Shown piece by piece: positions 1-9,925 of a stretch of 64,000 nt of DNA (position 1 is its first letter; every line of letters starts with the position of its first letter). A program made the translations under genes and the position numbers. The notes under the pieces were generated by a model, which was not told the DNA's origin, ran no database searches, and worked only from the letters and a program-made list of their open reading frames with translations. The stretch comes from a virus, in the IMG/VR virus record IMGVR_UViG_3300044624_002142, positions 62,001 to 126,000 of that record, one strand, 5' to 3'.

Positions 1-1
1 C

Positions 2-352
2 AAGATGTTGAATTATAAGAAACTTTTGGATGCTGAAAACTCTATATCTAATAAACAAGATTTTGTTAACGCTTGTGTACAAACTCTTGTTAAAAAGGTT
101 CCATACGGAACATATAATGTTACAAATACTGGTTTTGTGACTACTAAACAAGTTATTGAAAAGATGCAAAAAACAATTGCTAAAGACAAGATCTTTGAGT
201 TTTTTGACAATGAAGATGACTTTTATAAAACGGCTGTAAAAACACCACGTTCAAACTGTGTGATGAGTAATCAAAAGTTGTTGAATGTGGGAATTAAAAT
301 GAGAACCGTGGATGAAGCATTGGATAATTGTTTAGAAAATTGGAAAGAATAA
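2..352 (+). CDS. dTDP-4-dehydrorhamnose reductase-like protein (RmlD type), C-terminal part
   Basis: The reading frame is open to the left edge, so this is the 3' end of a gene; the Met at position 5 is probably internal. The visible 115 or so residues resemble the C-terminal substrate-binding part of RmlD-type short-chain reductases, ending in the family's typical 'SNCVMSNQKLLNVGI' stretch followed by an amphipathic helix. RmlD reduces dTDP-4-dehydro sugars to the final 6-deoxysugar. The cofactor-binding domain is outside the window. It is the first gene of a plus-strand run with a sugar C-methyltransferase and RmlB, which supports a role in dTDP-deoxysugar synthesis. Another NAD-dependent epimerase/reductase of the same fold is possible. 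Confidence 0.6.
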   Translation, partial: KMLNYKKLLDAENSISNKQDFVNACVQTLVKKVPYGTYNVTNTGFVTTKQVIEKMQKTIAKDKIFEFFDNEDDFYKTAVKTPRSNCVMSNQKLLNVGIKMRTVDEALDNCLENWKE

Positions 353-353
353 T

Positions 354-1613
354 ATGAAATACACTGAAAAAGTTAAAAGTTGTAGAGTATCAAATGACCC
401 ATTGGTTTCATTGTTTACTTTAGGCGATTTGTTTATATCAAACTTTCTCAAGGACCAACCATCGGATGACTATAGGTCGGAAATGAAATTGATGTATTCT
501 CCTACATCAAAGTTGGTTCAGTTGGAACAAGGCGCAGATCCTAACAAAATGTATGGCCAATATTGGTACCGTTCCGGTACGAATCAGACGATGCGTAATC
601 AACTTAAGAACGTGGTTGATAGTTGTATGATGGTTCATACTCCAACTGATAATCCACTATGGTTAGATATTGCGTGTAATGATGGAACATTGTTGAGTTA
701 TGTACCATCACCATATTCACGTTTGGGTATTGATCCCGCCGACGATTCTTATACCAAAGAAAGTGTTAAATTTGCTGATCAAGTAGTTCAGGAGTATTTT
801 TCAAAGAATACGTTTGATCGAAGTATTTTTAAAGGACGAAAGTGTGATGTGATTACATGTATCGCAATGTTTTATGATCTTCCGGATCCAGTTGCTTTTC
901 TAAATGATGTATATGATGTGTTACACGATGAAGGTTTGTTTGTAGTACAAATGAGTTATACGCCGTTGATGGTTCAACAAATGGCATTTGACAATATTTG
1001 TCATGAACATTTGATGTATTACTCGTTACATTCATTTAAACATGTTATAGAAAAAGCCAAGTTTAAGATTGTAGATTGTGAGTTGAATGATGTTAATGGT
1101 GGATCTTTCCGAGTATACTTACAGAAAGATATTGCTAAGGTTACATCATTTGCAACTGCTCCATACCGTGATGTTGCACGTTATCGTATTAACTCTACTT
1201 TGGAGTATGAAAACAAGATTGGAGCAAATACAGTTGAGTTTTATATGAATTTCTATAAGAAACTTCAGGAGTTGAAGGAAAAAACATATAACTTTATCAA
1301 ACAAGAAAAAGAAAAGGGTAAGAGCATTTGGGTCTATGGCGCATCAACCAAGGGAAATACTCTTCTTCAATATTTTGGATTGGATAAGACTTTGATTGAT
1401 GGTGCAGCAGAACGTAGTCCATATAAGTTTGGACTAAAGACTGTGGGAACTGATATTACAATTTATTCCGAACAAGATATGAGAAAGGCTAACCCAGATT
1501 ATCTTTTGATATTGCCATGGCATTTCATTGATGAATTCAAGAGACGTGAGGCTCCATATCTAATGAGTGGAGGTCATTTTATTGTACCTTGTCCTGTATT
1601 TGAAATTGTATGA
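354..1613 (+). CDS. Sugar C-methyltransferase (NovU/TylC3-like three-domain type)
   Basis: This 419-residue protein has the layout of SAM-dependent C-methyltransferases acting on dTDP-keto-deoxysugars. The N-terminal region corresponds to the zinc-binding domain, although only Cys10 of the usual Cys cluster is obvious. The SAM motif 'LDIACNDGTLL' lies at about 104-114. The family signature 'HEHLMYYSLHS' follows near 218-230, then 'GGSFRVYL', and the C-terminal domain carries 'VYGASTKGNTLLQYF'. It starts 1 nt after the RmlD-like gene and overlaps rmlB by ATGA. The gene order reductase, C-methyltransferase, dehydratase suggests a branched-chain deoxysugar. The depleted zinc motif is odd and may mean loss of metal binding. 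Confidence 0.82.
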   Translation: MKYTEKVKSCRVSNDPLVSLFTLGDLFISNFLKDQPSDDYRSEMKLMYSPTSKLVQLEQGADPNKMYGQYWYRSGTNQTMRNQLKNVVDSCMMVHTPTDNPLWLDIACNDGTLLSYVPSPYSRLGIDPADDSYTKESVKFADQVVQEYFSKNTFDRSIFKGRKCDVITCIAMFYDLPDPVAFLNDVYDVLHDEGLFVVQMSYTPLMVQQMAFDNICHEHLMYYSLHSFKHVIEKAKFKIVDCELNDVNGGSFRVYLQKDIAKVTSFATAPYRDVARYRINSTLEYENKIGANTVEFYMNFYKKLQELKEKTYNFIKQEKEKGKSIWVYGASTKGNTLLQYFGLDKTLIDGAAERSPYKFGLKTVGTDITIYSEQDMRKANPDYLLILPWHFIDEFKRREAPYLMSGGHFIVPCPVFEIV

Positions 1614-2572
1614 CTAAAAAAAACATATTAGTCACAGGTGGATGTGGTTTTATTGGATCACATTTTGTTGAAAAGTTAATAAACAACCCAGACATTGGGT
1701 GTATTGTTAATTTTGATAAAATGACATATGCTGCTAATCGTGAATTGGAATTTCATAAAGACGAACGATACAAACATTACATTGTTGATATCAACGACAG
1801 TGTTGCTGTTTATAATGCGTTAAAGGAACATCAAATTACACATGTAGTACACTTTGCTGCTGAAAGTCACGTTGATAATTCAATTTACTCTCCTGATGCT
1901 TTCGTTGAAACAAACGTTGTTGGGACATTTAATTTGATGAAAGCTGCATTTGATTATGATAAACTTGAAAAGTTTATTCATATTTCAACTGATGAAGTAT
2001 ATGGATCTTTGAATACAAAAGAATCTGCGTTTACTGTGGATAGTCCATATAGACCCAACAGTCCATATTCTGCTACAAAGGCTGGAAGTGATTTGTTGGT
2101 TCGTAGTTATTATCATACATACAAGTTTCCAACCATCATTACAAATTGTAGCAATAATTTTGGACCAAGACAACACTTTGAAAAGTTGATTCCAACGTGT
2201 ATTAGAAAGTTGAAAAACAATGAATCAATTCCAGTTTATGGAAATGGGTCCAATATACGTGATTGGATTTACGTTAAAGATCATGTAAATTGTATTTGGA
2301 ATGTTCTTGAAAACGGAGATGTTGGAAATCAATACTTGATTGGCGGAAATAATGAAATGACCAATCTTGAATTGATTGAAAACATTAAGATTGCATATGA
2401 AGAAGTTACTAATACAAAAGTAGATTATGATTACATTCAATATGTAACAGATCGTAAAGGTCACGATTTACGTTATGCCATTGATATGTTTGACTATGAA
2501 CAAAAGTTTGGTAAATTACAATATTATAACTTTACAGAATCATTGAAACAGACTATTATCAGTTATCTATGA
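1610..2572 (+). CDS. rmlB: dTDP-glucose 4,6-dehydratase
   Basis: An extended short-chain dehydrogenase of 320 residues, the normal length for RmlB. The NAD-binding motif GGCGFIG is at 10-16. The catalytic Thr-Asp-Glu triad is in 'STDEVYG' (T127, D128, E129) and the Tyr-xxx-Lys pair is Y153/K157 in 'SPYSATK'. The 'NNFGPRQ' and 'IRDWIYV' segments are typical of the nucleotide-sugar pocket. It converts dTDP-glucose to dTDP-4-keto-6-deoxyglucose, the precursor for the neighbouring C-methyltransferase and reductase. It overlaps the genes on both sides by ATGA, so translation is probably coupled. Confidence 0.93.
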   Translation: MTKKNILVTGGCGFIGSHFVEKLINNPDIGCIVNFDKMTYAANRELEFHKDERYKHYIVDINDSVAVYNALKEHQITHVVHFAAESHVDNSIYSPDAFVETNVVGTFNLMKAAFDYDKLEKFIHISTDEVYGSLNTKESAFTVDSPYRPNSPYSATKAGSDLLVRSYYHTYKFPTIITNCSNNFGPRQHFEKLIPTCIRKLKNNESIPVYGNGSNIRDWIYVKDHVNCIWNVLENGDVGNQYLIGGNNEMTNLELIENIKIAYEEVTNTKVDYDYIQYVTDRKGHDLRYAIDMFDYEQKFGKLQYYNFTESLKQTIISYL

Positions 2573-3894
2573 GTGAATTTTTTGAAACGACGTGGGACGA
2601 AAAGGAATATAAACACAAAATTTTGGTTTGGCCTAATATCACATACTCTGATGATCTTGAAAAGGATTCATATGTAATTGTATTATCCAATATTATTCGT
2701 AGTTTAAATTCGATACGGAATGATATATTCTGGACTATTGTTACACCCGGCCCCGTTAAATTGCTACAACATGAAAATACTGAACAGATCTTTTATAAAT
2801 TGCCTACGTATCCGAATTCAATGCGAATTCATTTTGATGTGGCTAAAGTGGCAGATATTCTTGATTTATATAACCAAGACTATGATGTAATTTATTCACA
2901 TCTTCCCGAACATACTCTTCAACTTTCAAATTTTGTGTACAACAATGCTGGTATTAAGCCAAAGATTGTTGGATATTGTCATTGGTATGAAGTGGCTGAA
3001 AATACTGGATATCCTAAGAATGTATTTGATTTGAATGTTTTGGGAACTCTTGAAATGGAACAATGTGGAGTAAACTCACAATGGCTTAAAAATCTGGTTC
3101 TTGAAAGAGCTGAAGAACGATTTAATATTTCGGTTGTAAAGAAGCTGAATCAGATAATTCAACCTCATTATCTTGGCACCGATAGTGACTTTGACGGATT
3201 GAGTCTAATTAACAAATCTATTTTCTTCAATCATCGTCCAAATGAATATACTGGATGGAATGACTTTTTGAAAGTTATGGACAAGTTGTATGAAAAACGT
3301 CAGGATTTTACTGTATATGTAACATTGGCAGATGAATGTCGTCCATATATCAAGAGAGTCGAATTGGAACGTAACAAATACTATGACTTCATCAAACAAA
3401 TGCATGTGGGTGTGGGATACTTTCAAACATATTCCGCGTGGTCATTGTCAGTTACAGATGGTTTGAGTCGTGGCCTACCTTATTTGTTGCCAAAGAAATT
3501 GTGTTACCCAGAAATGGTTGGTCATGATTATCCATTATTTTATGAAAACGAAGCTGAGTTTTTGAATAAGTTAGAAGCAGCTTTGGATGACAAGTCATTC
3601 AAGAACAATTATTTGCCACTTTTGAAGAAGATTGTAAATGATCTTCAGTGGAAGAATACCGTGAGTTCTTGGTTTAATAACTGGGACATTCTCAATGAGT
3701 ATGAAGGAATTAAACGTAGCAAATCGTATACTGATATTGTAAATTACATTAAGTCAAAACGTAGTGTATCAAAGAGAGAAATCTTGAATCATCTCAACTG
3801 GGGACGACAAATATCATTTACGCCATATCGTAATGCACTAAGAGAAGATCCCAGAATTATATTGACCAAAGACAGGTATATTTACAAGGGATAA
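2569..3894 (+). CDS. Glycosyltransferase, GT-B-like (uncharacterised)
   Basis: The 441-residue protein follows rmlB with an ATGA overlap. Its N-terminal half resembles the acceptor Rossmann domain of GT-B enzymes ('[12 protein letters not shown]' near 105-116, 'IVGYCHWYE' near 133-141). The second half has '[27 protein letters not shown]', cut here to describe only: a donor-domain-like stretch followed by an Asp/Glu-rich helix. No clean EX7E motif is seen, so the family is not certain. It probably transfers the sugar made by the upstream genes. Its 3' end overlaps the convergent minus-strand gene by 13 nt, with no hairpin terminator between them. Confidence 0.62.
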   Translation: MSEFFETTWDEKEYKHKILVWPNITYSDDLEKDSYVIVLSNIIRSLNSIRNDIFWTIVTPGPVKLLQHENTEQIFYKLPTYPNSMRIHFDVAKVADILDLYNQDYDVIYSHLPEHTLQLSNFVYNNAGIKPKIVGYCHWYEVAENTGYPKNVFDLNVLGTLEMEQCGVNSQWLKNLVLERAEERFNISVVKKLNQIIQPHYLGTDSDFDGLSLINKSIFFNHRPNEYTGWNDFLKVMDKLYEKRQDFTVYVTLADECRPYIKRVELERNKYYDFIKQMHVGVGYFQTYSAWSLSVTDGLSRGLPYLLPKKLCYPEMVGHDYPLFYENEAEFLNKLEAALDDKSFKNNYLPLLKKIVNDLQWKNTVSSWFNNWDILNEYEGIKRSKSYTDIVNYIKSKRSVSKREILNHLNWGRQISFTPYRNALREDPRIILTKDRYIYKG

Positions 3895-4181
3895 AACTCT
3901 TTGATAATTGACTGATTGTTTTGAATGAATTTTAAGTGTTGATCATTCAATGATGTTTTGAATAGGTTAATATTATTCAACACGTCTGTATTTACCAATG
4001 TTCTATAACGGCTTTCACATTCTAGTTTAAGCCGTTGTTTTTCACTGTTGCGGCAACTACAAGTATTTTTAAACCGTTCAACCAAAAAAATAAATTCTGA
4101 TAAACTGGAAATTGTTTGCGTTATATTTGGATGAGTTTTAAGTAGAGTATAAAACTCAGTAAAATTTTGAATGGTCACCAT
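3882..4181 (-). CDS. Hypothetical protein (99 aa)
   Basis: I do not recognise this protein. It is mostly helical, with a central 'CSCRNSEKQ' cluster holding two Cys and ending in a Leu/Asn-rich helix. It is the last gene of the long minus-strand glycosyltransferase operon, 1 nt after the membrane-protein gene upstream, and its 3' end overlaps the convergent plus-strand gene. No signal peptide or membrane segment is visible. Confidence 0.6.
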   Translation of the reverse strand: MVTIQNFTEFYTLLKTHPNITQTISSLSEFIFLVERFKNTCSCRNSEKQRLKLECESRYRTLVNTDVLNNINLFKTSLNDQHLKFIQNNQSIIKEFYPL

Positions 4182-4182
4182 A

Positions 4183-4527
4183 TTATCTAAAAAATTGTTT
4201 TACTATTTGTAGATATATAACAAGAGTTGCCACATAAATTACTGGAAAAATATAAATAGTATATAAAAATAGTGAGACTGTTAGTGTAAACCAAAAACCA
4301 ATACACCATGGACAGTTAATTAGTTTTGTAAAAAAGTTTGGATATGACGATTTTAACCACGGTAAATACTCCAATGTAAAATCTTTGTTGTGTGCTGTTT
4401 CAAATTCATTTATCTTTAGAATTTTAGATAGTTTGAATAACTTTCCGTATTCAATAAATGCTTCAGTATGAAACCATACAATTAAAAATGCCACGCCCAT
4501 GAAAATTGAGTTTAATAAGTCTATCAT
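4183..4527 (-). CDS. Small membrane protein with conserved CPWCIGFW motif (DUF1360-like)
   Basis: A 114-residue protein with an N-terminal hydrophobic segment (about 3-20) and two more in the C-terminal third (about 78-110). The 'INCPWCIGFW' motif just before the third segment is the hallmark of small phage and bacterial membrane proteins grouped as DUF1360. The function of that family is unknown. It overlaps the upstream glycosyltransferase by ATGA, so it is co-expressed with glycan genes and might anchor or support them in the inner membrane; that is inference. Confidence 0.62.
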   Translation of the reverse strand: MIDLLNSIFMGVAFLIVWFHTEAFIEYGKLFKLSKILKINEFETAHNKDFTLEYLPWLKSSYPNFFTKLINCPWCIGFWFTLTVSLFLYTIYIFPVIYVATLVIYLQIVKQFFR

Positions 4528-5429
4528 ATTGATTTGAATGAGTATTGGTTTTTGTTAACAAAGTCTCTCAGGCAGTCGCCTAACGCTGCCTCTGCATTGC
4601 TCTTAAAGTTGTTTCTGTCTTCAAAATATGTAATGTAGTTTTTATATGGATTGTGTCTCAATAAATAGTTCTCAGCTACAATAATATTCTCCATCAAGTA
4701 TTGTTGAAAATCTACTCTATTGAGTTTCATTATTTGAGCCGCAAACATAACATAGGTATCATCAACACCATACGGTCCCAGAACGTCTGGAATATCCGTA
4801 AACGTCAACAGATTGGAACTTATAAGGTTAAACCACCCACCACCAAATTTGGTAGGATCACAGTTAATTAAGTTGACATTACCACTATATGACTTACGGT
4901 TAACTTCAAAATATGGATTGATAATGCGTTCACTTCCATATTTGTTGTTAATAAATTGGTGATTTACTAAATGATCCCACGTTTGATCCCAAATCTTGGT
5001 GATCTGAGGTGAAATAATATAATATTTGTTCTTTACCTGAGTAGCACAGTGTATCGAATATGACAAAGTTGCTGGAGGGAATACCAAGTCTGAATCCAAG
5101 TATATAAATGCGTCTACATCTTTACCGTATTTACGTATGCTATTACGACGTTTGTCGTTGATACCTCTACAGGTACCATGATCATCTATATCAAAGATAT
5201 AGTTTCTTGCCCAACTGGTGTGAGTAACATACTTTGACAACGATGTGAACTTCTCAATAAAGAAATCTTTTGGAATTTTTGTTTTATTCCAATCAACGGT
5301 GTTCAAATTCAATGTAACATCCAAGATGACTTCATGTGAATCAATCAGTTCTTGACTCAATACGGTTAACTGACGTTCAAATTCATCCAATTCGTGGGGA
5401 AGAAGGTGTGTAACAATTTGTACTTTCAT
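4524..5429 (-). CDS. Glycosyltransferase, GT-A type
   Basis: The 301-residue protein starts with a beta strand and helix typical of a nucleotide-binding GT-A fold. It has a DxD motif in 'FIYLDSDLVFPP' near residue 113, expected to bind the metal and nucleotide sugar. Downstream, 'GGGWFNLISSNLLTF' and 'GPYGVDDTYVMFAAQ' resemble the acceptor and catalytic-acid regions of GT2-like enzymes. It lies in a minus-strand run of GTs with an ATGA overlap to the downstream membrane protein. Donor and acceptor are unknown. Confidence 0.72.
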   Translation of the reverse strand: MKVQIVTHLLPHELDEFERQLTVLSQELIDSHEVILDVTLNLNTVDWNKTKIPKDFFIEKFTSLSKYVTHTSWARNYIFDIDDHGTCRGINDKRRNSIRKYGKDVDAFIYLDSDLVFPPATLSYSIHCATQVKNKYYIISPQITKIWDQTWDHLVNHQFINNKYGSERIINPYFEVNRKSYSGNVNLINCDPTKFGGGWFNLISSNLLTFTDIPDVLGPYGVDDTYVMFAAQIMKLNRVDFQQYLMENIIVAENYLLRHNPYKNYITYFEDRNNFKSNAEAALGDCLRDFVNKNQYSFKSI

Positions 5430-5451
5430 AGTTTTACAGGTGTGTGATTAC

Positions 5452-6399
5452 TTACTGTGAGATAATTTGATTAACCACGTTCATATATTGTTTTACGACG
5501 TTTTCCCATGCAAATTTTGTGATTCCATATTCACGAATTGCGTCACGGTGTAACAAAGATTGTTGTCTATTTGTTTCAATTACACCTCGGATATAATTCA
5601 AATCATAAATTTTATTTTCTGGTACTACACTAATATATGGTTTTGACAAATCCAAATTGGCAATAGAACATTCTGAAATAACCACACCTAAACCTGCAAT
5701 CAACGCTTCTTTAGTTACAAGTGGATCTGCTTCACCGTCACTTAACAATATTAAGTTGGCATAATTGGTGAGATTGTCATACAATGTAGACTTATCCCAT
5801 TCTCCAATATAGTTTGGACGAGAGAAATTAAATCGGTTATCATCTTTATTACCAATAAAGTCAATGTTATTGATGTTTTGATACATCCACTGACGTTTTC
5901 TATCTGTAATTTTAGCGAGATAAACACTCTTTTCGGGTTTAGATGGCGTTGATGTATATCGGAACATGTCTTGTCTTGCACCGTTACACACTACGTACAA
6001 TCTATTTTCATTGGCACCATATTGTTTATACACGTTTTTGATACCTTCTGACAAACAGATGACGTTGAAGTCTCCACGAAGGAATGCGTCAAAGATTCGA
6101 GCATATCCGCCGTAACGATGTGGTTGTTCTAGGTAGCCATAATGGGTGGTTGCTGCTTTGTGTTTACATTTGATATACGGCAACACATCAAACAAGTCGT
6201 CGTATTGAAGATGTACAAAGTCAGGATTATATTGATTAACTTGATCAATAATCTCTTGACGATTTTGTGTGTTGACAATTTGTACATCGTGACCAAGTTT
6301 TTTTAATTCGATGTTATAATCCCATATCAGAGATTCTACAGCACCCCATCCTTTAGGAGGAATGGGCATAATTCCGGGTCCAATAATTGAAATTTTCAT
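5452..6399 (-). CDS. Glycosyltransferase group 1 (GT4-like, GT-B fold)
   Basis: A 315-residue protein with a typical GT4 start: 'PGIMPIPPKGWGAVESLI', the glycine-rich loop plus the helix that binds donor phosphate. A donor-domain segment near 220-240 contains 'DGEADPLVTKEALIAGLGVV', which matches the family's EX7E region in position though the first Glu is partly altered. It probably builds a surface or virion glycan with its neighbours. The start overlaps the upstream FkbM methyltransferase by ATGA. Confidence 0.78.
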   Translation of the reverse strand: MKISIIGPGIMPIPPKGWGAVESLIWDYNIELKKLGHDVQIVNTQNRQEIIDQVNQYNPDFVHLQYDDLFDVLPYIKCKHKAATTHYGYLEQPHRYGGYARIFDAFLRGDFNVICLSEGIKNVYKQYGANENRLYVVCNGARQDMFRYTSTPSKPEKSVYLAKITDRKRQWMYQNINNIDFIGNKDDNRFNFSRPNYIGEWDKSTLYDNLTNYANLILLSDGEADPLVTKEALIAGLGVVISECSIANLDLSKPYISVVPENKIYDLNYIRGVIETNRQQSLLHRDAIREYGITKFAWENVVKQYMNVVNQIISQ

Positions 6400-7016
6400 A
6401 TATAAATGTCACAGTCGTTAATTCTTATATCAAACTTATAACCTCTCTCGGTCATATATTCACGATATGAGTTTTCATTAAAGATATTTTCTAACATAAC
6501 TACTTTTGGTTTGAGTAAACAAAGTCCTTTCATGACTTCTATCTCCCAACCTTCAGTATCAACTGAAAGAATATCGAGTTGTTCGATATTCGCTTCTTTA
6601 ATTATTGTATCTAAACGACGTTGTTTAACTTTAATTTGGGTTTTATTTAATTTATTTACCCATCCATTCGATATTGACTGGTATGATTCTTTGATTTTTA
6701 ATGATGAAAATGCGTGATCGGTAACACTACCACCAGTGATGTGAACAATCGTAAAATCTACATTATCTTCATCAGTTTCAGACGCTGCGTATTCATATAT
6801 TTCATTTCCAATATCACGATGCATTTTAGCAAATGTCGGATTTGGTTCTACAATAACAGTTCTCCATTTGTTTAATGTAAAGTGACGAGATACAGATATA
6901 AACTCAGGAGTTGCACCACCGACTTCAATCATAGTACCCTTGTAACTATAATCAGGAAAGTATTTTACTCTTAAAAATTGATCTTCTTTATGTTCTGCAA
7001 AAAATGATTCGTTCAT
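6396..7016 (-). CDS. FkbM-family methyltransferase
   Basis: SAM-dependent O-methyltransferase of 206 residues. 'GTMIEVGGATPEF' (about 28-40) is the SAM motif and 'VIVEPNPTF' holds the acidic residue that binds the ribose. The diagnostic FkbM block is 'LDTIIKEANIEQLDILSVD' followed by 'TEGWEIEVMKGL'. FkbM enzymes methylate hydroxyl groups on sugars and polyketides, so this one likely caps or decorates the glycan made by the flanking GTs. It is translationally coupled to the GT4-like gene downstream. Confidence 0.85.
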   Translation of the reverse strand: MNESFFAEHKEDQFLRVKYFPDYSYKGTMIEVGGATPEFISVSRHFTLNKWRTVIVEPNPTFAKMHRDIGNEIYEYAASETDEDNVDFTIVHITGGSVTDHAFSSLKIKESYQSISNGWVNKLNKTQIKVKQRRLDTIIKEANIEQLDILSVDTEGWEIEVMKGLCLLKPKVVMLENIFNENSYREYMTERGYKFDIRINDCDIYI

Positions 7017-7051
7017 ATAACTATTTTTTATTATCTGTTGTAAATTATATT

Positions 7052-7828
7052 TTAATGTATTTTAAATTGGTTTTTGTCAGTTCTATGAGTGAACAATAAT
7101 TTCCAAAATCTTAACAGTTCGTCATGATAATGACGACCCATTTCATTCATAATTTGTTTTTCAGTAGCACAATTTCCATATTTTTCTGGCCATTGACTTT
7201 TTGCAAGTTCATGATCCCATGACATTGATTTTGGATGAAATCTTTCTAATAGATATTGATAAACCGATATAGGACGTTGATATATTAATTTTTTTGAAAC
7301 GCTGAATGTTGGACCATGATCGTTGGTATATATTTTTCCCGGAAAACTACCTTTACCAAATATATGATTGTACCAATCGATATTTGAATCAGAATTAGAT
7401 TTGTACCATCCTTTACGAACGCCTTTGACATTATTAATGTTTACATCGATACATAACTTTTCTGGGACCGTACCATCGTGCCAATTATAACATCTTGAAT
7501 CTCTCCCTATTTCTATATAATCATATTCGACGCAATTTTTTATTATATACGAAAAATCAAATCTAGGCGGTGGATTATACCAGTGAATTTTTGTAAAAAC
7601 AGTTACATCATTCAATGTATAGTAGTTGTTGATAATGTGTAACAAAAATGCATAATCACAACGTCCAATATTTGGAATATTAATATAACCATCCTTGACA
7701 AATGATTCGTCTATGTTTAAATCGTCGTTCTTTTTATAAATTATTAAATTACAGTTTTCAACATAATTTTTCCAAGTGAGGTTGTGAATGTCATTATAAA
7801 AAGAAGTTACTACATCTATTTTTTTCAT
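7052..7828 (-). CDS. DUF3431-like putative glycosyltransferase
   Basis: The 258-residue protein matches the pattern of DUF3431 proteins: an N-terminal 'VVTSFYND' strand, 'NIGRCDYAFLLHIINNY' and 'VTVFTKIHWYNP'. The family is found in GT operons and is thought to have a GT-A-like fold, though its chemistry is not established. It sits inside the minus-strand GT operon, overlapping the YibB-like gene upstream by ATGA. I see no signal peptide or membrane segment. Confidence 0.66.
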   Translation of the reverse strand: MKKIDVVTSFYNDIHNLTWKNYVENCNLIIYKKNDDLNIDESFVKDGYINIPNIGRCDYAFLLHIINNYYTLNDVTVFTKIHWYNPPPRFDFSYIIKNCVEYDYIEIGRDSRCYNWHDGTVPEKLCIDVNINNVKGVRKGWYKSNSDSNIDWYNHIFGKGSFPGKIYTNDHGPTFSVSKKLIYQRPISVYQYLLERFHPKSMSWDHELAKSQWPEKYGNCATEKQIMNEMGRHYHDELLRFWKLLFTHRTDKNQFKIH

Positions 7829-8574
7829 ATTAAAGATTTCAATATTGGTAAATGTTTACTGTTCAATCTTACATAAATGTTAAATAAATAGGGATTACGT
7901 TTAAATATATATGCTAATGCAATTTGTTCATTGTTAATCATATTTTGATCCAACATTTCTTCTTGTAAAAATTTAAGTGTTAAATCTGATACTTGAATGA
8001 CATATTCACGTGGCCCACCGAAGAAAGTGCCAACTAAAATACAATCTGATATCCATTTGTAGGTTTCGTCAATTGGAATACGGTTAGTATTCATATTCCC
8101 TTGAATTAAGAACTTTGAGGGTAGTTTATTTGAATTCGGAAACGTTAATGGTAATCCGTCAAAGAATCTGCTGCAACCAGCGTCCATCCAAAAAAAATAG
8201 TCTGAATTAAATGGATTTTCTTCGATGGTACGTTTTAACCATTCAAACTTAGAATATTGAATGACACTGTACATTGGTAATACACATTCAACTCTATTAG
8301 GATCTTTGATTTTTTGTAGATACTCTGAATTTTTTAATATACTTTGAATCATTGTACATTTATTGTACAATGGAATTTGTTTTGTTGTAGTAACAATAAC
8401 TTTAATGTTAGGTTTTTGAGGAATGTAAGGAACTACACCTTGTTCTGTATATATGACATAATTACACGACAATGATAAAGTTTCTGGAAGCCATTTTAGA
8501 TAATCTTGAAATGACCTACCATCACCATTTTTTTCACGATTAATGTCATACAACGCTGTTACGATTGTTGTCAT
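7825..8574 (-). CDS. HtrL/YibB-like glycosyltransferase
   Basis: The start is set at the ATG at 8574 (MTTIVTALYD), which gives the strand that opens this family. A longer frame upstream has no support and lies wholly inside the previous gene. The protein then has 'DYLKWLPETLSLSCNYVIYT', 'YFFWMDAGCSRFF' with the acidic metal site, and 'VGTFFGGPREYV'. These match bacterial HtrL/YibB and WlaTC-type proteins, which act in lipopolysaccharide or capsule assembly. It overlaps the upstream GT by 29 nt and the downstream gene by ATGA. Confidence 0.78.
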   Translation of the reverse strand: MTTIVTALYDINREKNGDGRSFQDYLKWLPETLSLSCNYVIYTEQGVVPYIPQKPNIKVIVTTTKQIPLYNKCTMIQSILKNSEYLQKIKDPNRVECVLPMYSVIQYSKFEWLKRTIEENPFNSDYFFWMDAGCSRFFDGLPLTFPNSNKLPSKFLIQGNMNTNRIPIDETYKWISDCILVGTFFGGPREYVIQVSDLTLKFLQEEMLDQNMINNEQIALAYIFKRNPYLFNIYVRLNSKHLPILKSLI

Positions 8575-9292
8575 AGAAATATTTAAATTGATGTACGAGT
8601 GGATGTGATGTTTTTTGCCAATATGGATTTCGATTACATTCAACGATCTCACTATTAAATACTTCTTGTTCTCCTTGCAATGCAAATAAAATTGGGAGAA
8701 TCACATCATGCGCAAAAATAGCGTAAAAAGTTTTTGCAATACGTGGTAAAAAAGTTGGATCTTGTTCCATCACATACTTATGTGATTTCAAAAATGTTTC
8801 ACAATGAATTATTGCGGGAGTTGCTCCCCAACAATCAATATCGATTGCACCCGATGTTTCTTGAAGTATTTTTCTTAGTGTCCATGGTAATCCGACGTTT
8901 ATTCTTGATCCTAACAATTTGGCACCGTCTGGAAAAGACAATTCGCCACGAACAAGAGTATCGGGATCCATCAATAATAAATAATCAGATTGACAATATT
9001 CTATGGCTTGTTTTACACGATTTAAAAAAGCGTTAGTTGCTACTAATATTTTTTCCTGAAAATGATATTCTAAAAAATTTTCGTGAGTTATTTTAGGAAT
9101 GAAATACATTGTATCTTCTACATGATTGATACTAATATGGTTTAATTTAAGTAAATTACTATAATCCGAAGTTTTACTTTCGGTAGTAAGATAAATCTTT
9201 GTTGTCGGATATATTTCTCTAAAAGATTTTAAAGAATATTCTACCGCACGTACTTCATTATAACATGTAACTAAAACTCCAAACATGGTCAT
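8546..9292 (-). CDS. Glycosyltransferase, GT-A type
   Basis: A 248-residue protein starting 'FGVLVTCYNEVRAVEYSLKS', the first nucleotide-binding element of GT2-like enzymes. The metal site is in 'DYLLLMDPDTLVRG' (DPD) near residue 110. A second start codon lies two codons downstream. It belongs to the minus-strand GT operon. The 3' end runs 29 nt into the YibB-like gene. Donor and acceptor cannot be read from the sequence. Confidence 0.72.
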   Translation of the reverse strand: MTMFGVLVTCYNEVRAVEYSLKSFREIYPTTKIYLTTESKTSDYSNLLKLNHISINHVEDTMYFIPKITHENFLEYHFQEKILVATNAFLNRVKQAIEYCQSDYLLLMDPDTLVRGELSFPDGAKLLGSRINVGLPWTLRKILQETSGAIDIDCWGATPAIIHCETFLKSHKYVMEQDPTFLPRIAKTFYAIFAHDVILPILFALQGEQEVFNSEIVECNRNPYWQKTSHPLVHQFKYFYDNNRNSVV

Positions 9293-9331
9293 ATCACGAT
9301 ATTATGAATAACGTTTTTAAATGAAGTAGTT

Positions 9332-9922
9332 TCATAGATTGGAAATAATATCCTCAGGAAATAAATTATCAAAATAATAATGATTTTTTTCAAGAGATGG
9401 ATGTATCCACCAATCTTCAAATCCAACATTTTCTTCTTTTCTACCATTTTTACCTCTTGGAACTTTTACGTTGGATCCAACCAAATGATATCCCTTAGAC
9501 AATAGAAATTCTCGTTGTCTCTTTTTATATTTATCCCCATATATATAAAAATCGTGTTCTATAGTAATTACATTAAAAGTATAATCGTTGTGGGGAAGAA
9601 TCAAAAGAGCGTCCAAACTTAATTCATCAATATCTAAAGACAAATAATCAATTGTTTTTGGAAAATTTTCTTGTTCAAAAACATTTTTGTAGTTTATCTT
9701 CAATGCGTCTTGATTGATAAATTTACATGTTCTTGAAACATAACTTTGTGTGTATGATGGGTTAATTTCTACACAAATACCTCTCCATCCAAGAGACTCA
9801 AAGAAGTATGTATTGTTGGAGTTAATTGCACCACAACTTCCAATATCTAAGAAATAACCATTACGTTTTCCGTTTAGAATTTTGTGTACAAATTGATCTT
9901 GAAACGCGTCTGATTTAAACAT
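9332..9922 (-). CDS. FkbM-like methyltransferase
   Basis: 196 residues with the SAM motif 'GYFLDIGSCGAINSNNTYFF' (about 22-41) and 'GICVEINPSY', in which Glu binds the SAM ribose. 'IDYLSLDIDELSLDALLILP' is the FkbM-type motif that follows the fifth strand. It differs from the FkbM gene at 6396-7016, so the operon carries two distinct O-methyltransferases. It sits 3 nt after the upstream GT, in the same transcription unit. Confidence 0.8.
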   Translation of the reverse strand: MFKSDAFQDQFVHKILNGKRNGYFLDIGSCGAINSNNTYFFESLGWRGICVEINPSYTQSYVSRTCKFINQDALKINYKNVFEQENFPKTIDYLSLDIDELSLDALLILPHNDYTFNVITIEHDFYIYGDKYKKRQREFLLSKGYHLVGSNVKVPRGKNGRKEENVGFEDWWIHPSLEKNHYYFDNLFPEDIISNL

Positions 9923-9925
9923 AAA

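Noticed and set aside
3882-3894. Identical 13-nt overlaps at two convergent gene ends (3882-3894 and 42241-42253)
   Set aside because: The sequences differ (TTACAAGGGATAA against TTATTGTCTGTGA), so the equal length looks like coincidence.
8575-8685. Longer N-terminus for the YibB-like gene
   Set aside because: The extra 37 codons lie in another frame of the upstream GT gene and are not family-like; the ATG at 8574 gives the expected first strand.
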